A DNA stretch of 43,511 nt from Candidatus Sumerlaeota bacterium (GTDB lineage Bacteria; UBP6; UBA1177): contig SLOD01000111.1 in assembly GCA_007132725.1 (NCBI GenBank), positions 1 through 43,511 on the forward strand. Direction: 5' to 3'. Both the position numbers and the translations under genes were made by a program. This document shows, piece by piece, positions 16,845 through 25,315 of the stretch (positions within the stretch are counted from its first letter, which is position 1; each line of letters begins with the position of its first letter). The notes beneath the pieces are model-generated. The model ran no database searches and was not told where the DNA came from. It saw nothing but the letters and a program-made list of their open reading frames with translations.

Positions 16845-17699
16845 ATGATCTATAAAGTTTTGTCAAGGGGAGTTGTCGTACTCCCCTTATTTTTTATGAC
16901 TACGGTTTTTAACTTGTCAGCAAGTACAGATTTGGAAAAATACTATGAAATATTTTACTCTGAGCCGGGTGAATATGACAATTGGCTGAGATCAGATAAA
17001 AATGACAGTTTCAAAGATATTTTTATCGCATCATACCGTTTGCCTGAAAAGGGTGTGAGAAAATTTTCCTATGATATGCAGCTAAGAAAGATCAAAAGTT
17101 ACTCAACTGACAAGGAGTATGCTTATGCCTACATAGAGGTAAAAAGGAGAACTTCTTTTGAAATGTTGATATCAGGTATAAAAAAAGGAAAAATAACTAT
17201 AAATGGAGCAGAGAGGGGACAAATTTCAATTGATCAGGAATCGGGGTACACAATAGTTAAAGGTGTTTTTGAGCAGGGAGTTTATTTCTTTTCTATTAAG
17301 ATCAATGAGAGATTTTATGGAATTCCGGTCATCGCTTTATCTAACAGAGAATTGCCATGGTCTGAAAGGAGAGGTTTTAACAGGGCTGCATCAGCAAATG
17401 TCAGTATCGTAAATGTTAATGGAAAGGCATCCGGTTCAGATTATGCGGGACTTTATAAAAGTTTTTGTTTTCCACATATGAATGACAAGGCTGAGAAAAG
17501 AGAAGTCTTTTTCAAGATGGTTAACAGGAAAAAGTTTGACAGGGAGGGAAAAAATTTTCTTATAACAGTCCTTTCAAAATTGCTGTATGATGAAGCAGCT
17601 GAAAACCAACTGAAAAAGATCGGATTTGCTGAAGAACAGATAGTTTGGTGGAGAGAGAATTTTTTAAAAGGAGAGGTTTGTAAATATGATACAGAGTAA
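16845..17699 (+). CDS. Exported protein of unknown function
   Basis: No family is recognised in this 284-residue product. A signal peptide is clear (about 1-27, GVVVLPLFFMTTVFNLSAS). The mature part is mixed alpha/beta with an N-terminal Tyr/Asp-rich helix (YYEIFYSEPGEYDNWLRS), a beta-rich middle (about 95-165, KITINGAERGQISIDQ) and a helical C-terminus. It starts 7 bases after the stop of the giant coiled-coil gene and overlaps the next gene by 14 bases, so the three are likely one transcript. It is probably periplasmic and may work with the coiled-coil protein; this rests on gene order only. Confidence 0.7.
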   Translation: MIYKVLSRGVVVLPLFFMTTVFNLSASTDLEKYYEIFYSEPGEYDNWLRSDKNDSFKDIFIASYRLPEKGVRKFSYDMQLRKIKSYSTDKEYAYAYIEVKRRTSFEMLISGIKKGKITINGAERGQISIDQESGYTIVKGVFEQGVYFFSIKINERFYGIPVIALSNRELPWSERRGFNRAASANVSIVNVNGKASGSDYAGLYKSFCFPHMNDKAEKREVFFKMVNRKKFDREGKNFLITVLSKLLYDEAAENQLKKIGFAEEQIVWWRENFLKGEVCKYDTE

Positions 17700-18348
17700 C
17701 GGGAAGACAAAAATAATTTTAACTGTATTGTTCATTGTGCTTTTTATAAATCTTAAATTTACCTTCTCAAACCGCAATGATTTGAAAAGGATGGAAGAAA
17801 GGACGATTTATGTTGCACAGGAACTTGATAAATTGAAACTTGACATATCTGCTATTGAATCCCGGACGAGTGTTGTCAAAAAAGGGCAACCCGTTCCCCA
17901 TATAGACAGTTCGGTTTTGGTTAACATGCAAAATCGGCTTTCTGAGATGAAGAAGGAAATAGAAACTATTAGAAAAAGGGATGGAGAAAGCCCTGCACTT
18001 GAAGAATACAGAAAAAAAGAGGAGGAGCTTTGGCTGAGCCACTCTGAAAATGTAAAAAAAGCTTGGAGTGTAAGTTTAAATCAAAATTTAATGTCTGCAG
18101 GTTTTGATGAAGTGGAAAGGGAAATGGTGATATCTGACTATGAAGTGGCTCTTGATAGAATAAGAGATGAGCAACTAAGGTGGTACAGAGGAGATATCAC
18201 AGTTGATGACTTGAATTACTCTACAAAGGTGCTGTCACAGGAGTTTTACCATAACATGTCTTATTCTGTCGGAGAAGAGAAAGCTTTAACTGTAATGAAA
18301 ATACTTTTTCCTGATCCGGCAATTAGAAAAAATCTCATTGATGAGTAG
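17686..18348 (+). CDS. Membrane-anchored coiled-coil protein of unknown function
   Basis: This 220-residue protein has an N-terminal membrane segment (about 8-24, [19 protein letters not shown]) followed by a helical, partly coiled-coil region (30-125) and an alpha-helical C-terminal part. The layout, one anchor followed by helices, vaguely recalls steric chaperones such as lipase foldases, but no signature supports that. AAGGAG precedes its ATG, which lies inside the end of the upstream gene (14-base overlap). Its last 14 bases also overlap the end of the convergent chemoreceptor-like gene, an unusually tight arrangement. Confidence 0.65.
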   Translation: MIQSNGKTKIILTVLFIVLFINLKFTFSNRNDLKRMEERTIYVAQELDKLKLDISAIESRTSVVKKGQPVPHIDSSVLVNMQNRLSEMKKEIETIRKRDGESPALEEYRKKEEELWLSHSENVKKAWSVSLNQNLMSAGFDEVEREMVISDYEVALDRIRDEQLRWYRGDITVDDLNYSTKVLSQEFYHNMSYSVGEEKALTVMKILFPDPAIRKNLIDE

Positions 18349-18991
18349 ACAATTCATCTTCGTTAGGAGCTTCATCACTTTTCATACTTTCTCTTAAAAC
18401 AGCCATTTCATCATTTATTAATGTGATTTTTTCAAGGATTGATTTAATATGTTGAAGCATTTCCCTGCTGTCCTTCACAAGGTTTTTAATGTTTGAAGCC
18501 ACTACGGCAAAACCTTTCCCGGCTTCTCCGGCTCTTGCTGCCTCTATGGAGGCATTTATGGCGAGGATATCAATATTTTTTGTTATCAGACTGAAGTCAG
18601 ATATTGCTTTTCTTATCTCCCTGGTATTGAACTGAAGTTTTTCTTCAATTCCTTTATAGCGGGTAACAAACAGAAGGTTGAATGTATCAAATATAAACAT
18701 GAATTGCTCTCTGTTGAAAACAACTTGTGAAGGAGATGCCATTGCGAGCACATGATTATATACGTCGCTGACGGGAGCAAGAACGGCTATGATGTCGATG
18801 TAAGAATATTTTAAGACATCCAGTGGAGAAAAAGAAGCGGGAATTTCTTTGTCAAGAGCATATTTCAGTCCCGGAGCATCTTTTTTTTCATCGGCTATCA
18901 TTGCTATCTCAAGTCCTTCTATCTGGTAGATCATGTTGATGATCTCCAACTCTTTTTCACCGGCTCCAATAAATGCAATTTTTTTTGTCAT
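18335..18991 (-). CDS. Soluble Rossmann-like / chemoreceptor signalling-tip fusion protein
   Basis: From ATG 18991 (GGGAG upstream) the protein has 218 residues; the ORF-track start 54 bases further out lacks a convincing ribosome site. The N-terminus is a Rossmann-type nucleotide-binding fold ([20 protein letters not shown], then IAMIADE; about 1-100). The C-terminal part holds a methyl-accepting chemotaxis protein tip, [33 protein letters not shown], which in classical receptors contacts CheA/CheW. There is no membrane segment, no HAMP and only a very short hairpin. It could be a minimal cytosolic sensor reporting a dinucleotide or metabolite to a chemosensory array. No che genes are nearby. 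Confidence 0.75.
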   Translation of the reverse strand: MTKKIAFIGAGEKELEIINMIYQIEGLEIAMIADEKKDAPGLKYALDKEIPASFSPLDVLKYSYIDIIAVLAPVSDVYNHVLAMASPSQVVFNREQFMFIFDTFNLLFVTRYKGIEEKLQFNTREIRKAISDFSLITKNIDILAINASIEAARAGEAGKGFAVVASNIKNLVKDSREMLQHIKSILEKITLINDEMAVLRESMKSDEAPNEDELSTHQ

Positions 18992-19017
18992 AGTAAATCT
19001 CCCAAAATGTTCCTGGA

Positions 19018-19045
19018 ATGTTACCATATTTTTTAATAAGTTCAA
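19018..19045 (-). promoter_or_regulatory. Candidate promoter for the Rossmann/MCP gene
   Basis: On the minus strand TTGAAC (19045-19040) is followed after 16 bases by TAACAT (19023-19018), about 27 bases ahead of the start codon chosen at 18991. It lies inside the longer ORF-track reading frame, which also favours the shorter start. Confidence 0.38.
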
Positions 19046-19116
19046 ACTTTATTAACATGCCTTTTTTCTTGATAATATGACATTTTCTGGTATTTTCTTG
19101 AGCTGGAGGAGAGAGA

Positions 19117-19464
19117 ATGAAGATATTTCTTATATTTACTTCGGTAATGTTCGGTGTAATTGGACAGGTTTTTTTTAAGAAAGCTGTGACAGGTCTTGGA
19201 ACTGTTTCTGTCGTTGAAGCAGCCGTAGTTTCAATTAAATCTCTGTCTTTCTGGATCGGAGGAGGATTGTATGCGGCATCTCTTCTTCTGTGGATGAAAA
19301 TTCTTGCAGATACCGATCTTTCTTATGCCCGTCCTTTTTCTGCTTTGGGATATGTTGTGGTAGCTTTTATTTCATTCATATATCTTGGAGAATCGATATC
19401 ATTGTTGAGGTGGATAGGGATCTTTCTCATTGCTGCAGGAGTATTTCTTGTGGCAAGAACATGA
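19117..19464 (+). CDS. Small EamA/SMR-type membrane transporter
   Basis: This 115-residue protein has four predicted membrane helices (MKIFLIFTSVMFGVIGQVFFKKA, then around 38-60, 68-88 and 94-113). Size and pattern match the small multidrug resistance / half-EamA class, close in organisation to ArnE/ArnF-type flippase subunits. SMR proteins normally carry a membrane Glu near residue 14; here that position is in GVIGQV, with Gln at 17 and no Glu, so it is less likely a proton-coupled drug exporter. It probably works as a dimer. GGAGGA precedes the start. It stands upstream of pheS with only 26 bases between, perhaps co-transcribed. Confidence 0.75.
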   Translation: MKIFLIFTSVMFGVIGQVFFKKAVTGLGTVSVVEAAVVSIKSLSFWIGGGLYAASLLLWMKILADTDLSYARPFSALGYVVVAFISFIYLGESISLLRWIGIFLIAAGVFLVART

Positions 19465-19490
19465 TTTATAAATTGGGAAAGGAGCAATAA

Positions 19491-20507
19491 ATGAAAGAAA
19501 AACTCGAACAGTTGAAAAAAGAGTTTGATAAGGCTATCGGTAACTCTGTAAAAAAAGAGGATATAGAACAGATCAGGGTTGCTTTTCTAGGGAAAAAAGG
19601 AGCTTTAACATCTATTATGAAGGAGATGAGAGATTTTTCTCTTGAGAAGAAAAAAGAAGTTGGACAGATGGTAAATGCAATGAAAAGTTACATTGAAGAG
19701 TCTGTTTTTGAATATCACAAAAATATAGATGAGAAAGAAATAGCCACCAGACTAAATAAAGAATGGGTAGATATCTCATGGCCGGCATATCCGGCGCAAG
19801 GAACAGTTCATCCGGTTTCTACTGTGAGGAAGGAATTGGAAGATCTTTTTACATCAATGGGTTTTGAAATTCTGGATGGTCCTGAAATGGAAAATGAATA
19901 CAATAATTTTATGGCACTCAACATTCCGGAAGACCATCCGGCAAGGGATACACAGGATACTTTCTGGCTGAAGAACGGAATGCTTCTTAGAACACATACT
20001 TCGCCTGTTCAAATAAGAGGGATGGAAAAAAGAAAGCCCCCGTTTAAATTTATTGCACCGGGGAAAACATACAGGAACGAGGCGACAGATGCCAGCCACG
20101 AACATACTTTTCATCAAATAGAGGGCATGGTCGTTGACAGAGATATAAGTGTTGCCAACCTGATATATACACTGAAAGCTATAATATCCAATATTTTCGG
20201 TCGCGAAGTTGAAGTAAGGCTCCGTCCCTCATATTTTCCTTTTGTTGAGCCCGGTTTTGAGCTGGATTTCCGTTGTCAGATATGTTCCGGGAAAGGATGC
20301 AGCGTATGCAAGCAAAGCGGGTGGATAGAGTATCTCGGTTGCGGCATGATCCATCCTAATGTGCTAAAAAATGGAGGAATTGATACAGATGAATTTCAAG
20401 GTTTTGCTTTTGGTGGCGGAATTGAAAGATTAGTAATGATGAAATACGGTATTGATGACATACGCCATTTTCACAGTGGAGACTTGAGGTTTCTCAAACA
20501 GTTTTAA
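19491..20507 (+). CDS. pheS: Phenylalanyl-tRNA synthetase alpha subunit
   Basis: This 338-residue catalytic subunit of the (alpha-beta)2 class II synthetase charges tRNA-Phe. An N-terminal coiled-coil arm (1-85) is followed by the catalytic core. Class II motif 1 lies around HPVSTVRKELEDLFTSMGFEI, motif 2 in GKTYRNEATDASHEHTFHQIEG, and motif 3 in GFAFGGGIERLVMMKYGI. Length is typical. AAAGGAG lies 6 bases before the start. pheT follows after 12 bases, so the subunits are co-expressed. The short frame just before it (from 19290) contains no Phe-rich leader, so attenuation of the E. coli kind is not evident. Confidence 0.97.
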   Translation: MKEKLEQLKKEFDKAIGNSVKKEDIEQIRVAFLGKKGALTSIMKEMRDFSLEKKKEVGQMVNAMKSYIEESVFEYHKNIDEKEIATRLNKEWVDISWPAYPAQGTVHPVSTVRKELEDLFTSMGFEILDGPEMENEYNNFMALNIPEDHPARDTQDTFWLKNGMLLRTHTSPVQIRGMEKRKPPFKFIAPGKTYRNEATDASHEHTFHQIEGMVVDRDISVANLIYTLKAIISNIFGREVEVRLRPSYFPFVEPGFELDFRCQICSGKGCSVCKQSGWIEYLGCGMIHPNVLKNGGIDTDEFQGFAFGGGIERLVMMKYGIDDIRHFHSGDLRFLKQF

Positions 20508-20519
20508 CAGGAGTTTAAT

Positions 20520-22904
20520 ATGAAAATCTCGTATAATTGGCTTAATGACTACATAGATCTCAGTGATGTATCTCCTCAAGAGGTCGGGAGGATGCTCACG
20601 ATGAAATCTGCTGAAGTGGAAAAAGGGGAGTGGGTTGATGCACATTTTGAAAAAGTTGTTACAGCAAAAGTTGAAAAGGTGGAGCCGCATCCTGACTCAG
20701 ACAAACTCAAATTGGCTACGGTCTTTGATGGCAAAATATCCTTAAGAGTTGTCTGTGGTGCCCCCAATGTTGCTGAAGGTCAGGTAGTTGCTTTTGCACC
20801 TGTGGGAACAGTTCTTCCCGGTAATTTTGAAATAAAGCCGCTTAAAATAAGAGGAGTAGAAAGCTGCGGAATGATCTGTGCTGAAGATGAACTCGGTCTT
20901 GGTGATGAACATGATGGAATAATGGTACTTGACAGCTCTCTTGATATAGGTGTTCCTGTTTCAGAAATATTTGGAAATAAAGACTATGTTATTGAGATTG
21001 AAAACAAAACGATCAACCACCGTCCTGATCTGTGGGGACATTTGGGAATAGCAAGAGAATTGAAAGCAATATTTTCAAAATCCTGGAAAAATGAGCTGAA
21101 ATATAGAGGCGTAAAATGTGATAAAGAAGAAGAAGTTTTTGAGGTGGAGATCAAAACAGAAAGATGTCTTCACTATCTGGGTTTGAAAATTGGCAATCTA
21201 AAGGTGGAAGAATCTCCCCGTTGGCTTAAAACAAGATTGAAGAATATAGGCCTGAGACCGATAAATAATATAGTTGATATTTCAAATTTTGTAATGTTTG
21301 AAACCGGCCATCCTCTTCACGCTTTTGACAGATCAAATATTGCCGGAAATAAAATAGTGATCAGAGATGCTTTTGAAAATGAAAAGTTTGTCACTCTTGA
21401 TGAAATAGAAAGATTTCTTGATTCTGAGGATGCTGTAATTGCAGACAAAGAAAAGTCTCTTGCGATAGCTGGAGTCATGGGGGGGCTTAATAGCGAAGTT
21501 CAGTTCGGCACTAAAGAGATTTTTATCGAATCTGCTCTTTTTGACCCTGCAAGTATAAGAAGAACAGCGAACAGACATGACCTGAGAACCGATTCGTCAA
21601 GTCGTTTTGAAAAAGCTTTGTGGGTTGAAAACTCTTACCTTGCTGTTGAGAGGTTTGTTGAATTGCTAAAAGAAATAGTTCCCGGAGCAAAAGTTGTTTC
21701 GACTTTAGCTGTGGCTGACAATAGTGAAGGTTATGGTTTTAAAGGTTCGATCGAAGTTACAACAAAAAAAATAAGGTGTCTGCTTGGGGTGGGACAGGAA
21801 GATTTGAGTGATGAGAGGATAGTTAGTATTTTACGGAGCCTTGACTTCAGTGTTTCTGCAGAAGGAGAGCACCTTTCAATTGAGGTTCCGGAACATCGAA
21901 GAAGTAAAGATGTCTCTTTAGATGCTGACATTGTTGAAGAAATAGGTAGAATATATGGATACAACAACATCTGCCCTGTCAGTCCTCTTTTTACAATGGA
22001 TCGTGCTCCGGTGAATAAAAATGTTGTAAAAACTGATTTGATATGTTCGTTGATGACAAAGTCTTTTGGAGCAAATGAAGTAATGAATTATGCTTTTATA
22101 AAAAAAGAGCATGTTGAGATGATCCCGTTCCCGGAAGATAGAATAATCGAAACTGTTGATGAGAGAGAGTCTCCTTTTTTAAGGTATTCAATGGTTGTGG
22201 GACTGCTTGACAATCTTTTTGAAAACCTTAAAAATTTCAAGGAATTTATTCTTTTTGAGTTTGGAAGGGTATATTTTGATGATGGAGAAAAAAATAGACT
22301 TGCTGTTATTGTCACAGGAAAGGATGCCGGTTTTCTTAAAATGAAAGAAATAGCTGTCTCTATAGCTAAAGAAATTAAAGCCCCTCCATTTAGATTCAAC
22401 AGAATAGAAAAAGATTTTATGCTTGGAGAAAAGATCCTTCATCCGGGCCGGTCTGCCTCTGTCAGTTCTGTTAAATCCTGCTTCGGTATTTTAGGCGAGA
22501 TGCATCCGCAACTGCTTAAAAAATGGGGAATAGATGTTCCGGCGGCATATTTGGAATTTGATCTGGAAGAGCTTTATTCCTTGCCGGAAAAAGGGGTTAA
22601 ATTCTCTCATCTTTTTAAGTTTCCATCAACTTTTTTTGATGTTTCTGTAATTGTTCCTGAGAAAACGGAGACAGACCAGTTGTTTAAAATAATTAAGAAA
22701 TCTGTTGAAAGTAAAATATTTGTGGAAACAAAGATCGTCAACTGCTTTAAAGGTTCTCCTGTCCCTGAAGGGTTTTTAAGTATTTCATTCAGAGTTGTGC
22801 TTAATGGAAGAGAAAGAACTCTGACGGCTGACGAAATGAGGTCTGCCCAACAGAAACTTTTTGACGATTTTAGAAGAGCGGGTTATAAAATAAGTGGAGA
22901 TTAA
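20520..22904 (+). CDS. pheT: Phenylalanyl-tRNA synthetase beta subunit
   Basis: This 794-residue structural and editing subunit pairs with PheS. The order is complete: N-terminal start MKISYNWLNDYIDL, the EMAP/tRNA-binding domain (about 40-150, KVEKVEPHPDSDKL), the B3/B4 editing region, B5 with HRRSKDVSLDADIVEEIGRIYGYNNI (about 460-480), and the C-terminal anticodon-recognition (FDX-ACB) domain (about 700-794, FPSTFFDVSVIV). Length matches the family (about 790-800). CAGGAG precedes the start, and map follows two bases after its stop, suggesting a pheS-pheT-map unit. Confidence 0.97.
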   Translation: MKISYNWLNDYIDLSDVSPQEVGRMLTMKSAEVEKGEWVDAHFEKVVTAKVEKVEPHPDSDKLKLATVFDGKISLRVVCGAPNVAEGQVVAFAPVGTVLPGNFEIKPLKIRGVESCGMICAEDELGLGDEHDGIMVLDSSLDIGVPVSEIFGNKDYVIEIENKTINHRPDLWGHLGIARELKAIFSKSWKNELKYRGVKCDKEEEVFEVEIKTERCLHYLGLKIGNLKVEESPRWLKTRLKNIGLRPINNIVDISNFVMFETGHPLHAFDRSNIAGNKIVIRDAFENEKFVTLDEIERFLDSEDAVIADKEKSLAIAGVMGGLNSEVQFGTKEIFIESALFDPASIRRTANRHDLRTDSSSRFEKALWVENSYLAVERFVELLKEIVPGAKVVSTLAVADNSEGYGFKGSIEVTTKKIRCLLGVGQEDLSDERIVSILRSLDFSVSAEGEHLSIEVPEHRRSKDVSLDADIVEEIGRIYGYNNICPVSPLFTMDRAPVNKNVVKTDLICSLMTKSFGANEVMNYAFIKKEHVEMIPFPEDRIIETVDERESPFLRYSMVVGLLDNLFENLKNFKEFILFEFGRVYFDDGEKNRLAVIVTGKDAGFLKMKEIAVSIAKEIKAPPFRFNRIEKDFMLGEKILHPGRSASVSSVKSCFGILGEMHPQLLKKWGIDVPAAYLEFDLEELYSLPEKGVKFSHLFKFPSTFFDVSVIVPEKTETDQLFKIIKKSVESKIFVETKIVNCFKGSPVPEGFLSISFRVVLNGRERTLTADEMRSAQQKLFDDFRRAGYKISGD

Positions 22905-22906
22905 AA

Positions 22907-23662
22907 TTGCAGGGAATAATTATTAAAAATAGAGAGCAGATAGAAAAAATAAAAAAGGCGGGACATATTATTGCAAAACTTTACTCTGAATTGAAAAAAT
23001 ATGTAAAGCCGGGAATATCAACTCTTCAAATAGATTCTTATGCGGACAGGTTTATTAAAAAAAGAGGCGGGATCCCGACATTTAAATCGGTTGCCGGATA
23101 CAGTCATGCAACATGTATAGCTGTAAACAATGAAGTTGTCCACGGAATTCCTAAAAAAGAGAAGATCATTAAACGAGGAGACATCGTTTCTGTTGATTGC
23201 GGTGTAACTTTAGATGGGTATATAGGGGACAGCACAGTAACTTTCATAATGCCTGGAGCACAAGAAGAGGCTGAAAAACTGGTGAAAGTTACAAAAGAAG
23301 CTCTTGCTCTTGGCATTGCCGAGTGTTTCCCCGGTAAAAGGCTGGGTGATATTGGTGCCGCTATACAGCAACATGCCGAGTCCAACGGTTTTTCTGTTGT
23401 TACAGAATATGTGGGACATGGAACAGGGATTTTCCTTCATGAAGAGCCGGCCATTCCTCATTACGGAATAAAAGGCGAAGGAATAGAGCTTAAAGAAGGG
23501 ATGGTTCTTGCAATAGAGCCGATGATAAACCAAGGCGTTGCTAAAACAAGAACAATGAACGATGGCTGGACGGTGGTTACTATGGATGGTAAGTTGAGTT
23601 GTCAGTTTGAACATACAGTTGCTATAACGGCGAACGGTCCTGAAATATTAACAAAGCTTTAA
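22907..23662 (+). CDS. map: Methionine aminopeptidase type I
   Basis: This 251-residue cytosolic enzyme removes the initiator methionine from nascent proteins. Signatures are CIAVNNEVVHGIP, the metal-binding Asp in SVDCGVTLDGYIGDSTVTF, His in YVGHGTGIFLHEEPAIPHYG, Glu in GMVLAIEPMI and the final Glu in CQFEHTVAIT, so all five metal ligands of the pita-bread fold are present. There is no N-terminal zinc finger, as expected for type Ia. The start is TTG, two bases after the pheT stop, with GTGGAG upstream; rare start use may limit expression. The following small exported protein gene is 10 bases away. Confidence 0.96.
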   Translation: MQGIIIKNREQIEKIKKAGHIIAKLYSELKKYVKPGISTLQIDSYADRFIKKRGGIPTFKSVAGYSHATCIAVNNEVVHGIPKKEKIIKRGDIVSVDCGVTLDGYIGDSTVTFIMPGAQEEAEKLVKVTKEALALGIAECFPGKRLGDIGAAIQQHAESNGFSVVTEYVGHGTGIFLHEEPAIPHYGIKGEGIELKEGMVLAIEPMINQGVAKTRTMNDGWTVVTMDGKLSCQFEHTVAITANGPEILTKL

Positions 23663-23672
23663 GGAGGGAGGG

Positions 23673-23978
23673 ATGGTCAAAAAGGTTATATATATATTTA
23701 TCGTACTTTTCCTGCTTGCAAATTTTTCATGGAGTGGAAAACCACTTTGGAGACACCTGCTCCCATCATCTTCAACAGTAACTGAACCTGCAAAAGAAGG
23801 TGTTGAAAAGGGAAAAATATTTATTGAAAAAGCAGGAGAAACAGTAAAAGAAGGGACAGAAAAAGTAAAAGGAACCCTTAAAAAAGCTCCTACAGCAGAT
23901 ATTCCTAAAGAAGACCGAGAAAAACTCGAAGAATTCATCAGAGAAAGTTCTGAAAAGAAAAAGAAGGAAGAGAAATAA
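23673..23978 (+). CDS. Small exported charged repeat protein, unknown function
   Basis: This 101-residue product has a strong Shine-Dalgarno (AAGGAGGGAGGG) directly before ATG. A signal peptide (1-21, IYIFIVLFLLANFSWSG) is followed by a Lys/Glu-rich helical stretch with a loose 11-residue periodicity (PAKEGVEKGKIFIEKAGETVKEG), resembling LEA-like or apolipoprotein-like amphipathic repeats. The C-terminus is a poly-Lys/Glu helix. It probably resides in the periplasm. No known domain is recognised. It ends 16 bases before the end of the convergent rimO gene and no terminator is seen between them. Confidence 0.7.
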   Translation: MVKKVIYIFIVLFLLANFSWSGKPLWRHLLPSSSTVTEPAKEGVEKGKIFIEKAGETVKEGTEKVKGTLKKAPTADIPKEDREKLEEFIRESSEKKKKEEK

Positions 23979-23994
23979 AATACCTCTGTCAGGC

Positions 23995-25314
23995 TCAAAT
24001 AGTTTCAGCTATGAAATCGACTCCGTCTCTTGATACGATACGGCATTTTATGTAGGTTCCCGGTTTTTGACGGGTAATGTCGGCAATTATTGTTATTCCG
24101 TCAATTTCGGGTGCCTGATGCCACCCTCTTCCTGTCGGAACTTGCAGTTGCGGATCTATTCCTTCATAGAGAATTTCCATTTCCATTCCGATAAAGCGGT
24201 CAAGACTCTTTTCCGTGGTTGTATAAGCAACTTTTTCAATTTCGCTAAACCGTCTTTCAATGGTTTTTGAAGGGAGCGATCTCATTTTGAAAGACTCGGT
24301 ACGCTCTTCTTTTGAATATTTAAAAACTCCGGCATAATCAAAATAACCTTTCTTTATGAAATCTATAAGTTTTTCATGATCTTTCTGAGTCTCTTTCGGA
24401 AAAGATGAGATAAAGGTGGTTCGAAGTGTGCAGTTTTTCCCACAGATCTTTCTGACAAGATCGATGGTCTGTGCTACATTTTTCCCTGAGTAATGTCTGT
24501 TCATTTGTTTAAGAACAGTATCTGAAATGTGCTGAACAGGGATTTCAAAATAAGGGACAACTTTTTTAAGATCATTTATCGTATGAACGAGCTTACTGGT
24601 TATGCCCGAAGGATAGAGATACATTACTCTGATCTTGAAATTGCCGTTAACGGCGTTAAGTTCATTTAAAAGTTCTGTCAGAGAAGAACCGTTGACCGAT
24701 CCGTATTTTGTTGTGTCCTGAGATATAAGTATGATCTCTTTTACACCGTTTGAAACAAGCGTTTCAACTTCATTTACAATGTCTTCCACACTCCTTTCCC
24801 TGTATCTGCCCCTGATGAAAGGAATCGAACAGTAAGAGCAGAAATTATCACAACCGTCAGCAATTTTTACATAGGCGGTAAACGGTGAAAGTGTTAAAAC
24901 TCTTGGATCAGCGGAAGAATAGATATATGACGGTTCCGATATGTCAGGGGTATATTTAGTTTTATAGTTATCTTCTATGATCTGGGCGAAATTTCCAAGA
25001 GAATCGATTCCTGTTATGAAATCGGCCTCGGGGATCATATCTTTTATATCGGGATGAAGCTGAACAAGACATCCCGTAAGTGCAATCTTTGCTCCGCTTT
25101 TTTTTCCTTCATTCAGCTTAAAAAATCTTTCAATGGCTTCAACTCTTGCATCTTCTGTGAAGCTGCAACTGTTTATCACAATAAGGTCGGCTTCAGCAGG
25201 AATATCAGTTGCGCCCCAACCTTTTTCAATTAGAGATGCTGTTAATATTTCAGAGTCAACCCGGTTTTTAGGACAGCCAAGTGTTTCAACAAAAAATTTT
25301 CTGCTGTTTTTCAT
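23995..25314 (-). CDS. rimO: Ribosomal protein uS12 methylthiotransferase
   Basis: This radical-SAM enzyme adds a methylthio group to the conserved Asp of ribosomal protein S12. From ATG 25314 the protein has 439 residues. An N-terminal UPF0004 domain (FVETLGCPKNRVDSEIL, first cluster Cys) is followed by the radical-SAM motif CDNFCSYCSIPFIRGRYRER and a C-terminal TRAM domain (about 375-439). The reading SYCSIPF and the S/T-x-R pattern fit RimO better than MiaB. The ORF track extends to 25368, but the preceding gene stops at 25316-25318 and ATG 25314 follows at once (TAA-A-ATG), so the shorter start is preferred. It is the last gene of the minus-strand cluster. Confidence 0.93.
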   Translation of the reverse strand: MKNSRKFFVETLGCPKNRVDSEILTASLIEKGWGATDIPAEADLIVINSCSFTEDARVEAIERFFKLNEGKKSGAKIALTGCLVQLHPDIKDMIPEADFITGIDSLGNFAQIIEDNYKTKYTPDISEPSYIYSSADPRVLTLSPFTAYVKIADGCDNFCSYCSIPFIRGRYRERSVEDIVNEVETLVSNGVKEIILISQDTTKYGSVNGSSLTELLNELNAVNGNFKIRVMYLYPSGITSKLVHTINDLKKVVPYFEIPVQHISDTVLKQMNRHYSGKNVAQTIDLVRKICGKNCTLRTTFISSFPKETQKDHEKLIDFIKKGYFDYAGVFKYSKEERTESFKMRSLPSKTIERRFSEIEKVAYTTTEKSLDRFIGMEMEILYEGIDPQLQVPTGRGWHQAPEIDGITIIADITRQKPGTYIKCRIVSRDGVDFIAETI

Positions 25315-25315
25315 T

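Noticed and set aside
19290-19490. Leader peptide attenuator before pheS
   Set aside because: The frame just before pheS is not Phe-rich and no terminator hairpin is present.
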